Shown here in pieces: positions 47,290-56,936 of a stretch of DNA of 64,000 nucleotides. The stretch lies in NCBI RefSeq assembly GCF_000348985.1, contig NC_035922.1, positions 1,129,604 through 1,193,603 on the forward strand. The letters are read 5' to 3'. The translations under genes and the position numbers were made by a program. Source of the stretch: Huiozyma naganishii CBS 8797 (taxonomy: Eukaryota > Ascomycota > Saccharomycetes > Saccharomycetales > Saccharomycetaceae). The notes under the pieces are model-generated. The model searched no databases and was not told where the DNA came from. It saw nothing but the letters and a program-made list of their open reading frames with translations. The stretch's first letter is position 1. Each line of letters begins with the position of its first letter.

Positions 47290-48153
47290 ATGCAGGCTAT
47301 AGCAGACAGTTTCATGCCTGCGAGCGGGCTCGTGCGGGCGTTAGGGTATGATGAGGAGGAGTCCCTGCAGGAAGATTTCGTGATGGGGAGGGAGCGGTTC
47401 GAGCAGATGGTGCCGCGGTTGAGCGTGCCGCCTATTGCGTCGCCGCAGGCGTTCCTGCGGGCGCACACGGACGACTCGAAGAACCCGGACTGTGAGATCA
47501 AGATCGCACACGGGACGACGACGCTCGCGTTCAGATTCCAAGGCGGGATTGTTGTTGCGGTGGACTCGCGGGCTACCGCGGGGAACTGGGTCGCTTCGCA
47601 GACCGTTAAGAAGGTCATTGAGATTAACCCTTTTTTGCTGGGGACCATGGCCGGTGGTGCTGCGGACTGTCAGTTCTGGGAGACCTGGTTAGGGTCTCAA
47701 TGTAGACTGTACGAGCTGAAGGAGAAGCAAAGAATCACGGTCGCAGCGGCGTCGAAGATCCTCGCAAACTTGGTGTACCAATACAAGGGCGCCGGGCTGT
47801 CCATGGGAACGATGATCTGCGGGTACACTAAGAAGGAGGGCCCCACCGTTTACTACGTGGACTCCGATGGCACCAGGTTGAAGGGAGATGTCTTTTGCGT
47901 TGGGTCCGGGCAGACTTTCGCGTACGGTGTGCTAGACACAAATTACAAGTGGGATCTTTCCGTAGAGGACGCGCTGTACTTGGGGAAGAGGGCCATCCTC
48001 GCAGCCACGCACAGAGACGCGTACTCAGGTGGGTCCATCAACTTGTACCACGTCACAGAGCAAGGGTGGGTGTTCCACGGGAACCACGACGTCGGTGCCA
48101 CCTTCTGGGAAATTAAAGAGAAGGAGGGATCCTTCAACAATGTAGTCGCCTGA
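47290..48153 (+). CDS. PRE2: 20S proteasome beta-5 subunit Pre2
   Basis: 287 residues from ATG 47290 ([20 protein letters not shown]), the same length as yeast Pre2. A 75-residue propeptide ends at Gly75, and the catalytic N-terminal Thr is Thr76 ([13 protein letters not shown]). Asp and Lys of the active site are in '[10 protein letters not shown]' and further downstream, and '[19 protein letters not shown]' is typical of beta-5. It carries the chymotrypsin-like activity of the proteasome. Position fits YPR103W. Confidence 0.98.
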   Translation: MQAIADSFMPASGLVRALGYDEEESLQEDFVMGRERFEQMVPRLSVPPIASPQAFLRAHTDDSKNPDCEIKIAHGTTTLAFRFQGGIVVAVDSRATAGNWVASQTVKKVIEINPFLLGTMAGGAADCQFWETWLGSQCRLYELKEKQRITVAAASKILANLVYQYKGAGLSMGTMICGYTKKEGPTVYYVDSDGTRLKGDVFCVGSGQTFAYGVLDTNYKWDLSVEDALYLGKRAILAATHRDAYSGGSINLYHVTEQGWVFHGNHDVGATFWEIKEKEGSFNNVVA

Positions 48154-48345
48154 ATCTGGACCACCCTTCCACTACGTAAATAACCAACTCAATAACTATA
48201 CTACATCTAAAACACACACACGGATGACATCTCAAGAAAAGGAAGATTAGTCGTCATATCTTGGCCCTCCAAGCACCCTCTACTCAGACAGAAAAATATA
48301 TACATGTATATACATATACATATACTGTACTTGACTCGGACACAA

Positions 48346-51318
48346 TCATTCGTTGGTTGCCGGGCGGGTTTCCACCGGAGTCGCCGCACCATCTTTGCCC
48401 GCCTCATCAGACGATGTACCGGACTCTTCCTTTGCCGCGCTATCATCGTCATCATCGTCGTTGTCATCGCTCGATGTATTGTCGCTTGAATCGCTGTTGC
48501 CACTATCATCGCTCCCGTCGTCGTCGTCGTCGTCGTCGTCGTCATTATCTTCTTCCCCGTCTTCATCATCGTCATCGTCGTCATCACTCGAGTCCGTCCC
48601 ACTTGTGCTCGTACCTGAACCACTACTACTTTCACTCTCACTTTCGCTCTCTTGTGGACGTTTCTGCGGTATTACTGAAGCAGAGGGGCTCGTCGATTTA
48701 CTCAAACTGAGGACAGATGGGTCAGGCCTTGTGGCTCCACTAGCGTCCTCGCTATTGGCAGCTTCATTGCCAGTAGCGTTAGTACTATTAGTAGTACCGC
48801 CACCACTGGAGGGAGGTTGGCTGGACCCTAGCTGGCTCTTAGGTTGGAAGAATTTAGACAATGATGTTGGATCGAACGAGGAATTTCCCACCATCTTCCC
48901 AGTCGATCTATGCTCCTTCGGCGTCTCAGTTATCACGGAATGGATAGACGGTTTGGGATGCACAGCAGCCGGTGCTGGCGGAGGACTCAACATTTGTTTG
49001 AGTAACGCGGGTGATACTAGCTGTTTGACCTTCCCGCCGGTGGTATTCGCTGTCGCCGCGTTGACAGCGGCAGCTAAGATCATGTTCAAATCTCGCGGAC
49101 TCTTTTCAATCAGGGCAACAAGCGGGTTACCAACGATGCCCTTCCCTTTCGCGGCAAGAGTCACCTGGTTGATGGTCATGCGCAACGCCTGAGTGAGAAT
49201 CGTGGCGATCGTCTGTTTAGGCAGCCCCTTACGGTCTTTCGTCAGGATCACCAACTGCTGTTGCAGATAATCCATCGTGCGTTTGTGCTGGTTTGCGGGA
49301 TTCGCCTTTGTGCCCGATCTGTTCGCCGCAAGGGTTTGTGATATGCTTTGTTTCCTATCCCCACTGTTCAACTTCATCGCCTTCTTTGAGGGCGCGTTTT
49401 CAGTGATTTTCTTACTCTTCAGTTGGTTTTGCTGCTCAAGCTTTAATTGCGCAGCCTGCGCCTTTGCGGCGGCAACCTCTGCCTGCTTTTGCCTCTGCCG
49501 CTCCCTCTCGGCTATGTATGCCTCATCGAGCCCCCAGAGCCAACCTTTCCCCTCCTTGGAAACTTTCCTGAATGATTTGTTTAATGACAGATTGTGCCGT
49601 ACAGAAGATTGCCAACCGTCAGGGCAGTATTTGTAGTATGGGAATAGTTCTCTAATACCTCCATATATCTCTGAAAGAGACATGCCCTTCTCATTGGAGT
49701 ACTTTCGTATACATGTTGTGAGCATGGCGGAGTAAGAAACTGTCGGTTTTGTCCTGTATTCCATGGGGATTTCATCCAAAGTGTAAACTTTCTTTGGTGG
49801 TTTCGGAGGCTTCTTCTCCTTGATTTTTTTGGTGGCTCCCTTACCGGCCTTCTTCTTGCTCGATTGCTCCTTTTCTGCATCACTTTTTTTGGTCTTCTTA
49901 ACTTTCACCTCCTGTTTCATATTCACCTTTGCGGGCGGTTTGACGTCCTGTATCTTATTATCTTTTATCAATGGTGTCGTGGCACCCTCATCTAGAGGCG
50001 CATTAATTTCCTCACCATGCTTGTCCTTCTCCGGCAGTACAAACAAAAACGGTATACCGCCGATCTGTATCTTCGTCTTGTGCTCCAAAGGAACTGTGTT
50101 GCCTCTACCGACGTACACTTCGTTGACGAAGGCGCCGTTTTTTCCGATAATGGAGAGTTCAAATCTGCCGTTCCCAAAATTATAAAATATCTGAGCGTGT
50201 CTTCTCGATATGGACTTCAGGGGACCCAAGTTGACGTCAACCTTATGCGTTGTATCGTTCTCGGATTTCCTGCCTATTACTGCGTGCAGCGTTTGCACAT
50301 AAAAGTTGAAATTGGGGAAGTCTAACCTGGCGTATGCAATTATCGAACCTTGCTCCTCTGGGATTTCCGGTGACGATCCGATCCTGGCCATCTTGTTGAT
50401 TTCACCGGCACGTGGTGCCTGGTTTGGATTATTCGGGTCGCTCTCCAATTTTAGGTTCCCACTCGTATCCTTTGGATGGAACGTGCCTGGTATTAACGAT
50501 CCCTTTCGCTGTGTTCGTATCGTTGAAGGGTTATCTACAAAGTCAGTAGTCTGACCCGCGTGTCCGTCTGTTTTGGCATCAACAAGCGGTGATAGAGGAG
50601 GTATGTCTGTGTGCATAGCTTGATCTGTTTCGGGTATGTGTCCCTCATCCAGTTGTTCAATATCGCTATGCAACCTACTTACCCCCTGATGTTCAGGTGA
50701 GCCACTCTCCTCCTTTATCGATGACAGTTGAGGTGTATTCTGATAGCTTTGTGGTACTGTGACGTCTCCTCCGTCCCCAGTAATGTCTGTGTCCCCATGG
50801 ATAGGATCCGGTGCATCATCCACTGGCGATAATGAGTCCGGTAAATCTACTGGTTCTCCAATGTCTTCTACTTTGGGAAAATTCACTATCAAATCGCCAT
50901 GTGGGCTCTTTACCTCGTGGTTATTCCTTGCAATCGACTCTTGAAGGATCTCGTGAGCTGAAAATGGTATATCATCCTCCACATCGCCTTTAGAATCCAG
51001 TTCCATCAACTTAGAAAAATGTTCGCTATCTATACCCTCAGATAGGTCCAGTTTCAGCTCGTCATCATGTATCGCGTCTCTGGTTTGGTTGCTACTTATA
51101 TGCACGTTGTCCTTCTCGTGACCTTCTCGACCCTCATCGGGAAACGCAACCTCACCCTCCGACTCTATCTGTAGAGTCGGTACGTCAGTATGTTGCGGTG
51201 CAGATTGCTGCTGTATTGGGATATTTACGGCATCGCTGTCCTCAATGTTGCTGCTCCCAGTCGGCCGTATGTTTGTTTCCAAATTTGTGACCGTTTCGTG
51301 GGGTTTGGGTGATTCCAT
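48346..51318 (-). CDS. FHL1: Forkhead-like regulator of ribosomal protein genes Fhl1
   Basis: 990 residues from ATG 51318; S. cerevisiae Fhl1 is 936. An FHA domain lies at about residues 330-425 (HAVIGRKSENDTTHKVDVNL ... GPLKSISRRHAQIFYNFGNG). A basic linker follows and then the forkhead domain at about 525-615 (VSYSAMLTTCIRKYSNEKGM ... DGWQSSVRHNLSLNKSF). The C-terminus is a Ser/Asp-rich acidic tail with long Asp runs, encoded in part by a GTC/GTT trinucleotide tract on the plus strand (48516-48545). Fhl1 recruits Ifh1 or Crf1 at ribosomal protein promoters under TOR control. YPR104C position. Confidence 0.97.
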   Translation of the reverse strand: MESPKPHETVTNLETNIRPTGSSNIEDSDAVNIPIQQQSAPQHTDVPTLQIESEGEVAFPDEGREGHEKDNVHISSNQTRDAIHDDELKLDLSEGIDSEHFSKLMELDSKGDVEDDIPFSAHEILQESIARNNHEVKSPHGDLIVNFPKVEDIGEPVDLPDSLSPVDDAPDPIHGDTDITGDGGDVTVPQSYQNTPQLSSIKEESGSPEHQGVSRLHSDIEQLDEGHIPETDQAMHTDIPPLSPLVDAKTDGHAGQTTDFVDNPSTIRTQRKGSLIPGTFHPKDTSGNLKLESDPNNPNQAPRAGEINKMARIGSSPEIPEEQGSIIAYARLDFPNFNFYVQTLHAVIGRKSENDTTHKVDVNLGPLKSISRRHAQIFYNFGNGRFELSIIGKNGAFVNEVYVGRGNTVPLEHKTKIQIGGIPFLFVLPEKDKHGEEINAPLDEGATTPLIKDNKIQDVKPPAKVNMKQEVKVKKTKKSDAEKEQSSKKKAGKGATKKIKEKKPPKPPKKVYTLDEIPMEYRTKPTVSYSAMLTTCIRKYSNEKGMSLSEIYGGIRELFPYYKYCPDGWQSSVRHNLSLNKSFRKVSKEGKGWLWGLDEAYIAERERQRQKQAEVAAAKAQAAQLKLEQQNQLKSKKITENAPSKKAMKLNSGDRKQSISQTLAANRSGTKANPANQHKRTMDYLQQQLVILTKDRKGLPKQTIATILTQALRMTINQVTLAAKGKGIVGNPLVALIEKSPRDLNMILAAAVNAATANTTGGKVKQLVSPALLKQMLSPPPAPAAVHPKPSIHSVITETPKEHRSTGKMVGNSSFDPTSLSKFFQPKSQLGSSQPPSSGGGTTNSTNATGNEAANSEDASGATRPDPSVLSLSKSTSPSASVIPQKRPQESESESESSSGSGTSTSGTDSSDDDDDDDEDGEEDNDDDDDDDDDGSDDSGNSDSSDNTSSDDNDDDDDDSAAKEESGTSSDEAGKDGAATPVETRPATNE

Positions 51319-51918
51319 TTTAATAATATGTTATTCTGATTATTATGACGGGGGGGTGATTGAATAATATTATGATTATTACTATTACAATGTTTGAAAG
51401 TCTTAAAGCTTGTGTGTGTTTATATCTTGCTTCCCGCCAGCCACTTTTCTTGCTTTCTTTCTTTCTATTTTATATTATGCTTTATACGCTACAAAATTCA
51501 CTTGTCTTCAACCCAATGAGACACGGATAATTGTTGGTACTGGCGATAGACTTTGTTTTGTTGTCTCTCACTCTTTTTTCCTTTTTCTTTTGTAGTGTGT
51601 TTACGCACGCTGATCTCGCGACGGCTCGCTCAGGAAATGCACGTAACTCTGATAATGTCAGACTACTATTAATAGTAGAGGCCGCTGCTGTTTACACACT
51701 CGTGAGCGCTTCCGTGTGGTAACTCCTACAAGTGATGAGTCCATTGTTTTGAAGATACTGCATTTTTTAATTTTTTTGTTTATTCGAACTTTATTTTATT
51801 TTATGGTCCTTCGTAAATAATGATGTTGTCTTAGTGTAGAGGAACTGGGACCTGGGACCCAGCGGCCGCGGTACATAGATGCGCTGCTGCTGCTGCTGCC
51901 CGTGCCTCCGCGGAGTCC
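51319..51918 (-). promoter_or_regulatory. FHL1 upstream region and COG4 3' flank
   Basis: 600 bases with no supported gene. The end near FHL1 is rich in ATT/AAT repeats broken by a GGGGGGG run (51350-51356). The end near COG4 carries five CTG trinucleotides (about 51881-51898). No RNA gene or strong regulatory site was recognised. Confidence 0.35.
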
Positions 51919-54381
51919 TCAGCGTCTCTTGTCAACCTTTAAAGAGCGGGTCTGTGCTCTGTCCTGCGGACTGAGCACCCAGTCTATGGAATTGACGAGC
52001 TCCTCCTTGATGTCGCCCGTTCTGACGTCGAAGTCATCGTCGTCGAAGCCCAGCAGCAGGACAATCTGCGTCACCCTTGTAAAGTCCTCCCGTAACGAGT
52101 AGTTTAGGCCACAGATTGTGCTGATGAAGAGACTGAGTTCCCTGTCCAATTTTACGGCGCCCAACTCGTTTACCCGCAAAGCCCACACGCGCTTCTCGAC
52201 GAAGTTCTTGCAGAAGTCGGTCAGGAGAAGCAAGAGCGCGTGGTGCGCGTCTCTGTATAGGACGTTCTGGTATGGTGTTATAAAATTTGTCCACTTGACG
52301 ATAAAGCTGTTGATTTGGGACAGATCCTCAAAATCGTCCGTGTTCGCGATGTAGTTGTTGTCCGTGCCATTGATGAACAAGTCGTTTAGTAGCCGCTTGA
52401 CACGGTGCAGAAGCGCCGTTTGGAACAGGTACCGAAGCCCCCAGTGGGACAGTTTCCCCGTTTGCTCACTGATCTTACTCTCTGCAGACCGCAATTGGTC
52501 TGCGATCCGGTGGCAGTCGTCGTTGAAGGGAAAATTATCCGGCAGCAGTCTTGCGTTCTCCTCGACAATCTCCTCGACAAACAGTTTATGTGTGGCGATC
52601 TGGAAGAAGTACAACGTGTTGATGTAGATGAGGTACTTGTGCAGCCGCAAGATGTTGATTTCGTCGTCGTTCCCCTGGTCGTCCAGCTCGTTTGCAACGA
52701 CGACGGACTGTAAGTTCGATTGGATATTGGCGAAGGCGCCTCTGAGATTGAATTTCCCAGTCGACTGTTGCATCTGATACTGTGTCTGTGGCGGGCCATG
52801 GTACCCTGGGCTCCCAGCTTTGGCCATCGGACTGCGGGCCCTCTCCTGGGGGGTTTCTTCGTCGTGCGGGATGTATTTCCTTAGCGATGGAATGGTCCCA
52901 TTGTTCAATTCCTCCTGTAGCCGCTTGAGTCTCTTTTGGACGAAGTTGACGAGGAAATCGTTTGTGATGAACTTCACGACGCTGGCGATGAATTCTGCGA
53001 GGATGGCAAATTGGCCCGTGTTGACAGTGCACACGAGACTTTGTCTTAGGAGGAGGATGACGTCCTCGAGGACGGAGCTGATGGGCCACGATGAGGGGTC
53101 CTCGTGCGGGATCAAAGTCGTTGAGATGAGTGGGTTGATATCGGGCAATTCCTCCAACTCGACACTTCTGCGTGAGGACCTCGCTAGGTACTTGAGGTTT
53201 AGATCTTGGAAAGTGTGGAAGATGTTTTCGTCGTGGAGTTTCCTCATGAATGACCCGTCTGTTATAGGGTTTGCCAACGTGAGCGGGCCCTGTGTCTCGT
53301 TGTTCTCCTCCCCCACGGCGGAAAACTCTCTCCATCTGACGGAGAAGAACCGGGAGTACATGGACCAGTTCTGTAAGAACTGCGAGAATTCGTTGATCAG
53401 AGTCTTCGCTGCTGTGCCCTGTACCTCTGCTGCAACGGTGTCAAGTTTCGTCTCCTTGAAGTAATTAAGGACGAGGCAACTCTGCAGCTCCACCTCTACT
53501 TCGACTTTGGTCATGATGAAGGGCATGTACTCGAGTCCGTACGCGCGCTCGATGATCTTCGAGTGTTCATTAATGACCGTGGACGAGATCTTGAACAGTT
53601 GTAAGAGTACCCAGTGGAACCCTGAGTCCAGTTTCAGCGCCGTTGCTATGAATTTCTGGTTCTCCTGGGATATAATGTCTGTAATGAACTTGCTGTAGAG
53701 ATCTAACCCCAATGTGGGTTCTCCAATGAGGGGGAACAGTTTAAAGTAGAAAGTGAGGTCGTCGATATTGTTTGCCGCGACCGCAGCGGTGAAGTTCGCC
53801 TTGAACAGCGTACGTAACTCGTCCGTCCATTGAGCGAGGATTTCCCCAGCTGAGTGTGGCATCTCTGGAGTCGGAATCGTCGCGAGTGCAAACTGTGAAT
53901 TGACAATCTCGCTGGGCAACTCGTTGATCTCGTTGATCGCCGTTGCCGCGACGAGGTAGTCCCCATCTTTCAGCGCGCCCTGTATCAGCGAGATGTTATT
54001 CTTAAGGGACCTGACGTCATTGAGGAACGAGTGCGTCTGTTGTAGAAACTCCCTCTCTGCGTCTGTTGTTGATATTTCCGTGTTTATACTGCGAGCCTCC
54101 ACGTTTGAGTTACGTACAGCGTTGAGCGCCGTATGGAACTGGGATAAAGTCGAAGTGAGCCCGGTCCTCCTCAATTCAAGTCTGCGGATCTGTTTGTTGT
54201 GTACGGTGTGTGACTCAGCGACGAGTTCATTCAATTGAGCCGCTGTCTCTGCGTGATCTGCCCTGACCATGTTTTGCAATTTCGTCACTTGGGACAGAGT
54301 GGTCAGTTTGTCTAGCAAGAGCGAGTATTTGGCGAGGTTTTTGGACAGATGGTCGTCCCATTGAGTCTCAGCATCGGGCAT
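51919..54381 (-). CDS. COG4: Conserved oligomeric Golgi complex subunit Cog4
   Basis: 820 residues from ATG 54381 (MPDAETQWDDHLSKNLAKYS); the frame continues eight codons upstream to a GTG but without an ATG. S. cerevisiae Cog4 is 861. The N-terminal coiled coil (about 1-110) and the CATCHR-type helical body are recognisable, as is the family ending 'VNSIDWVLSPQDRAQTRSL'. Cog4 belongs to lobe A of the COG tether for retrograde intra-Golgi vesicles and binds Sed5/Sly1. Position fits YPR105C. Confidence 0.95.
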   Translation of the reverse strand: MPDAETQWDDHLSKNLAKYSLLLDKLTTLSQVTKLQNMVRADHAETAAQLNELVAESHTVHNKQIRRLELRRTGLTSTLSQFHTALNAVRNSNVEARSINTEISTTDAEREFLQQTHSFLNDVRSLKNNISLIQGALKDGDYLVAATAINEINELPSEIVNSQFALATIPTPEMPHSAGEILAQWTDELRTLFKANFTAAVAANNIDDLTFYFKLFPLIGEPTLGLDLYSKFITDIISQENQKFIATALKLDSGFHWVLLQLFKISSTVINEHSKIIERAYGLEYMPFIMTKVEVEVELQSCLVLNYFKETKLDTVAAEVQGTAAKTLINEFSQFLQNWSMYSRFFSVRWREFSAVGEENNETQGPLTLANPITDGSFMRKLHDENIFHTFQDLNLKYLARSSRRSVELEELPDINPLISTTLIPHEDPSSWPISSVLEDVILLLRQSLVCTVNTGQFAILAEFIASVVKFITNDFLVNFVQKRLKRLQEELNNGTIPSLRKYIPHDEETPQERARSPMAKAGSPGYHGPPQTQYQMQQSTGKFNLRGAFANIQSNLQSVVVANELDDQGNDDEINILRLHKYLIYINTLYFFQIATHKLFVEEIVEENARLLPDNFPFNDDCHRIADQLRSAESKISEQTGKLSHWGLRYLFQTALLHRVKRLLNDLFINGTDNNYIANTDDFEDLSQINSFIVKWTNFITPYQNVLYRDAHHALLLLLTDFCKNFVEKRVWALRVNELGAVKLDRELSLFISTICGLNYSLREDFTRVTQIVLLLGFDDDDFDVRTGDIKEELVNSIDWVLSPQDRAQTRSLKVDKRR

Positions 54382-54560
54382 TTGAACTGGAGCACTGCAC
54401 TGCACTGCTAGTGTATCGCTTGATCTGTTCGAAGTGGTATATACAAAATATGAAGAAATTACTGGAAAATTAAAGATAATTAAGATACTCGAAGGTATAC
54501 ATAAGGTAGAGATAGAGAAAGAGAGAAATACGATAAAGAAAGATACAATAAAGAGTTCGA

Positions 54561-54573
54561 GGGGGGGGGGGGG
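54561..54573. repeat. Poly-G run of 13
   Basis: An uninterrupted run of 13 G in the 230-base spacer between the COG4 start and PIL1 stop. Such runs are prone to length error in sequencing. Confidence 0.9.
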
Positions 54574-54611
54574 AAGAATAGTAACATTGGGAGCAGCCTA
54601 CGCTGCCGGTT

Positions 54612-55628
54612 CTACACGGCCACGGTTGTCTGTTCGGTGGTTGTGGTTGTGGTAGTTTGAGCGTGCACTGGTGCGCCTTCCTCGTTATTCCACAAGTCTC
54701 CGTCCTCCCCGTGTTGCTCCTCCTCGTGCGGTTCCCCCTGGGCGTGCGCCCGCTCGATGTCCGAGTCGGACTCGGACTCGTAATCGGCGTAGTCCTCCTG
54801 CTTGAAACTCAAAGTGGGCTTGACCTGCGCGTAGTCCAGAGTCCACTCGTTCAAAGCAGCCTCTGCGTCGATGATGATCTGCTTGGAGGCCTCGTACCCG
54901 TCGTACGCGGGCCTGGTCTCCCCCGGCGTGACTGGCGAGTCGTCTAGCAACTCGAGCAGCGCCTTCCCGTACCCTGCGATGAGCGCCACCTTCTCGGAGT
55001 GCTCGATCATGGACTCGAACTGGTAGTTGAACGCAGCCTTTAGTTTGGACCTTGTGATGTTGGACAACTGTGCCTCTGCGACCAGGGACTCTGCCTCAGC
55101 ACGCACGAGCTCCTGCTCGAGCACCTCGATCTTCTGCACGTTATCCGGTTCCTTGTACCGCATAAACGCGATCCGGTCCGCGACCTTGTCCTTCCGGTCA
55201 CGCGAGGGCTGCACGGAGTTCTCAATGTCGCGAACCGACTTCATCGTCAAACGGTACTGGTCGTAGCGGTCGATGAACTGGTCATCCAGCTCGGACATCT
55301 CGTACACAAGCACGCCCAGTTTGTCCGTGATGTCCGAGACGTCGTCGTCGTTCTCGAGCCCCCAGAGCGACAGCTGCGTCGCCGCCTCGCGCCGCTCGTT
55401 CGCCGCGGTCTCCATTGCGCGCAGCACGTTCTTCTCGATCTTCACCAGCTGCGACAGCTTCCGCGAGAGGTCCGGGCCCATCGCGCCCGCGGCGTTCCGC
55501 CGGAACGCAAACGCGATCCCGCCCTTCCCGAAGAACTTGCCCCTCGTCGACGCCGTAGGTGGCGGAGGGTTCTGCAACTGCGCCGCCGTGGGCGTCCTAG
55601 CGTTTCTCAACGAGTACGTCTTGTGCAT
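54612..55628 (-). CDS. PIL1: Eisosome core BAR-domain protein Pil1/Lsp1
   Basis: 338 residues from ATG 55628 (MHKTYSLRNARTPTAAQLQN); yeast Pil1 is 339. The BAR domain (about 45-275) is highly conserved, for example 'SRKLSQLVKIEKNVLRAMET', 'GLENDDDVSDITDKLGVLVY', and 'RPAYDGYEASKQIIIDAEAA'. N-terminal Ser/Thr sites of the type phosphorylated by Pkh kinases are kept. The acidic C-terminus ends in a Thr run. Pil1 assembles eisosomes that shape plasma membrane furrows. The acidic tail and the S. cerevisiae sister position (YGR086C beside RPL11B) favour PIL1 over LSP1. The frame is open upstream to 55712 without a family start. Confidence 0.95.
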   Translation of the reverse strand: MHKTYSLRNARTPTAAQLQNPPPPTASTRGKFFGKGGIAFAFRRNAAGAMGPDLSRKLSQLVKIEKNVLRAMETAANERREAATQLSLWGLENDDDVSDITDKLGVLVYEMSELDDQFIDRYDQYRLTMKSVRDIENSVQPSRDRKDKVADRIAFMRYKEPDNVQKIEVLEQELVRAEAESLVAEAQLSNITRSKLKAAFNYQFESMIEHSEKVALIAGYGKALLELLDDSPVTPGETRPAYDGYEASKQIIIDAEAALNEWTLDYAQVKPTLSFKQEDYADYESESDSDIERAHAQGEPHEEEQHGEDGDLWNNEEGAPVHAQTTTTTTTEQTTVAV

Positions 55629-55802
55629 TGTACTTGCTGCTGTCCTGTTGTAGTCCTGTAGCAGTGCTGTGACGTGCTTCCCCGTTCTGACCCTGCAACG
55701 CAACCAGCACACTTATATACAGCGGGGGGAGTCCCCTCGGACGCAGCGGCAGCCGCGTCTCCCTTGAAATTTGAGGGACGCGGCGCTGCGGGGCGCGGTG
55801 GT

Positions 55803-55829
55803 GGGGGGTTTTGGGGGGGGGGGGTGGGG
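55803..55829 (+). promoter_or_regulatory. G-quadruplex-like tract upstream of PIL1
   Basis: G6-TTTT-G12-T-G4 on the plus strand, about 175-200 bases upstream of the PIL1 start, followed by GGGGCGGGGCGTGGG at 55841-55855. The C-rich complement contains CCCCT (STRE-like) at the AAAGGGG boundary near 55838-55844. Several G-runs within 53 bases satisfy the usual quadruplex pattern. Confidence 0.6.
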
Positions 55830-56071
55830 CCGGCTTTAAAGGGGCGGGGCGTGGGTAGACTGGGTGGCAGACTGGGCCTCCCGGCAGAGTCACAGCAGTA
55901 GCGTTGGTCGACAGACATTGAGGTGAACCTGTCGATATCATTGCCCACGAACATTGTGCTCTTATCGCGTATTCAGCACGTCTTTTGGAACACAGGTGCG
56001 GGACTGGAATGTTGCAAGTCCGCCCGCCAAAACCCGCCGCGTCACGTGAATGCGGGATCTTAATGGCTAGC

Positions 56072-56164
56072 TGCGGGATTCTGCGTAGGCCTGGTGCGGA
56101 ATTGAACTCCACATCAAAGCAGTTTTCCATTACCCGGAGTGCTTTATTTTTTGCACAGTAAAGG
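56072..56164 (+). repeat. Left arm of an imperfect inverted repeat
   Basis: In order: TGCGGGATT (56072-56080), GTGCGGAATTGAACTCC (56094-56110), GTTTTCCATTACCCG (56122-56136), TTGCACAGTAAAGG (56151-56164). Each block recurs in the same order on the opposite strand in 56582-56707. The 15-mer is identical, the others differ by zero to two bases. Confidence 0.85.
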
Positions 56165-56268
56165 GAGCGTGCACTGCAAGTAGTCACAGTCTCAGATAGC
56201 GCCCACCACTGTCACTGTTACCCCGGTTGGGCAAATACCCGTGTGTGTTTCTAGCACTCGGTCATCCT

Positions 56269-56345
56269 ATCACGTGCAATTCCGCAGGAGAAAATTGCCA
56301 AAAATTTCAATTCCGCCTCACGTGACTGCGGAATGTGCACGTGAT
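56269..56345. repeat. Inner inverted repeat of CACGTG plus TGCGGAATT modules
   Basis: ATCACGTGCAATTCCGCAG (56269-56287) is the reverse complement, with a single-base indel, of CTGCGGAATGTGCACGTGAT (56326-56345). A third CACGTG lies between them at 56319, next to AATTCCGCC (56309-56317). Confidence 0.85.
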
Positions 56346-56581
56346 GGGATAGTGCTAAGTACGTGCTGGAAATGCTATAGCAACAGGGTCGCCCCGACTC
56401 GGCCGATCATAACTCCACTCACATTATCAACCTCTACATTTGCACCTCGGCATCGCAATTGTAAATAATGTGTTCATTTCTAGAAAGTAAAAGCCAGTGA
56501 TAGCCATAATATACGATTGACAGTACTGCTGTAGCACTTGAAATCCAAACTCTGCCAACTTGTATATAGATAATAGCTTGT

Positions 56582-56707
56582 CCTTCACTGTGCAAGAAAG
56601 CAATGCGTTTCGGGTAATGGAAAACGGTCTCCATTTGCGGAATTCATTTCCGCACCTGATTCACGTGATCAAAAACATTTTTTCTTCGTGCGGAATTCAA
56701 TCCCGCA
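56582..56707 (-). repeat. Right arm of the imperfect inverted repeat
   Basis: Plus-strand blocks CCTTCACTGTGCAA (56582-56595), CGGGTAATGGAAAAC (56611-56625), GGAATTCATTTCCGCAC (56639-56655) and AATCCCGCA (56699-56707) are reverse complements of the left-arm blocks, in mirrored order. This arm is about 35 bases longer and contains CACGTG at 56662. Confidence 0.85.
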
Positions 56708-56715
56708 ACTAGAAG

Positions 56716-56820
56716 TTAGGGCTGCAGCCTGTGAGTTAGGGCCCGGGAGGGTAACCGGGTGCAAATTTAAATGGGCATGTGATTAGGGTTTGCAATTTGA
56801 ATTGGAAGTGGAAGTTAGGG
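56716..56820 (+). promoter_or_regulatory. Four TTAGGG (Tbf1-type) sites upstream of ISR1
   Basis: TTAGGG at 56716, 56736, 56783 and 56815; three are extended to GTTAGGGC, the reverse complement of the GCCCTAAC Tbf1 site. They end about 117 bases before the ISR1 start. Consensus-based. Confidence 0.6.
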
Positions 56821-56936
56821 CTTCACGGGTGCGATGACTCAAATAAGACAATCTCGATGATCCCCTGCCAAGAGGTATCGTTGACAAGTGGCCCCGTGGA
56901 CAAGTGGTCTGCCGGTTTCTGGAGATTGGTGCTGTG

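Larger units (their letters stand above)
55629..56936. other. PIL1-ISR1 intergenic region with inverted repeats, CACGTG and TTAGGG clusters
   Basis: 1.3 kb without a supported gene. From PIL1 outwards it holds a G-quadruplex-like tract (55803-55829) with AGGGG stress-element-like motifs, and then a 0.65 kb block (56040-56710) of nested inverted repeats. About ten TGCGGAATT-like modules and five CACGTG sites lie in that block. Four TTAGGG motifs (56716-56820) follow, and then the ISR1 start. Details are in separate entries. Confidence 0.7.
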
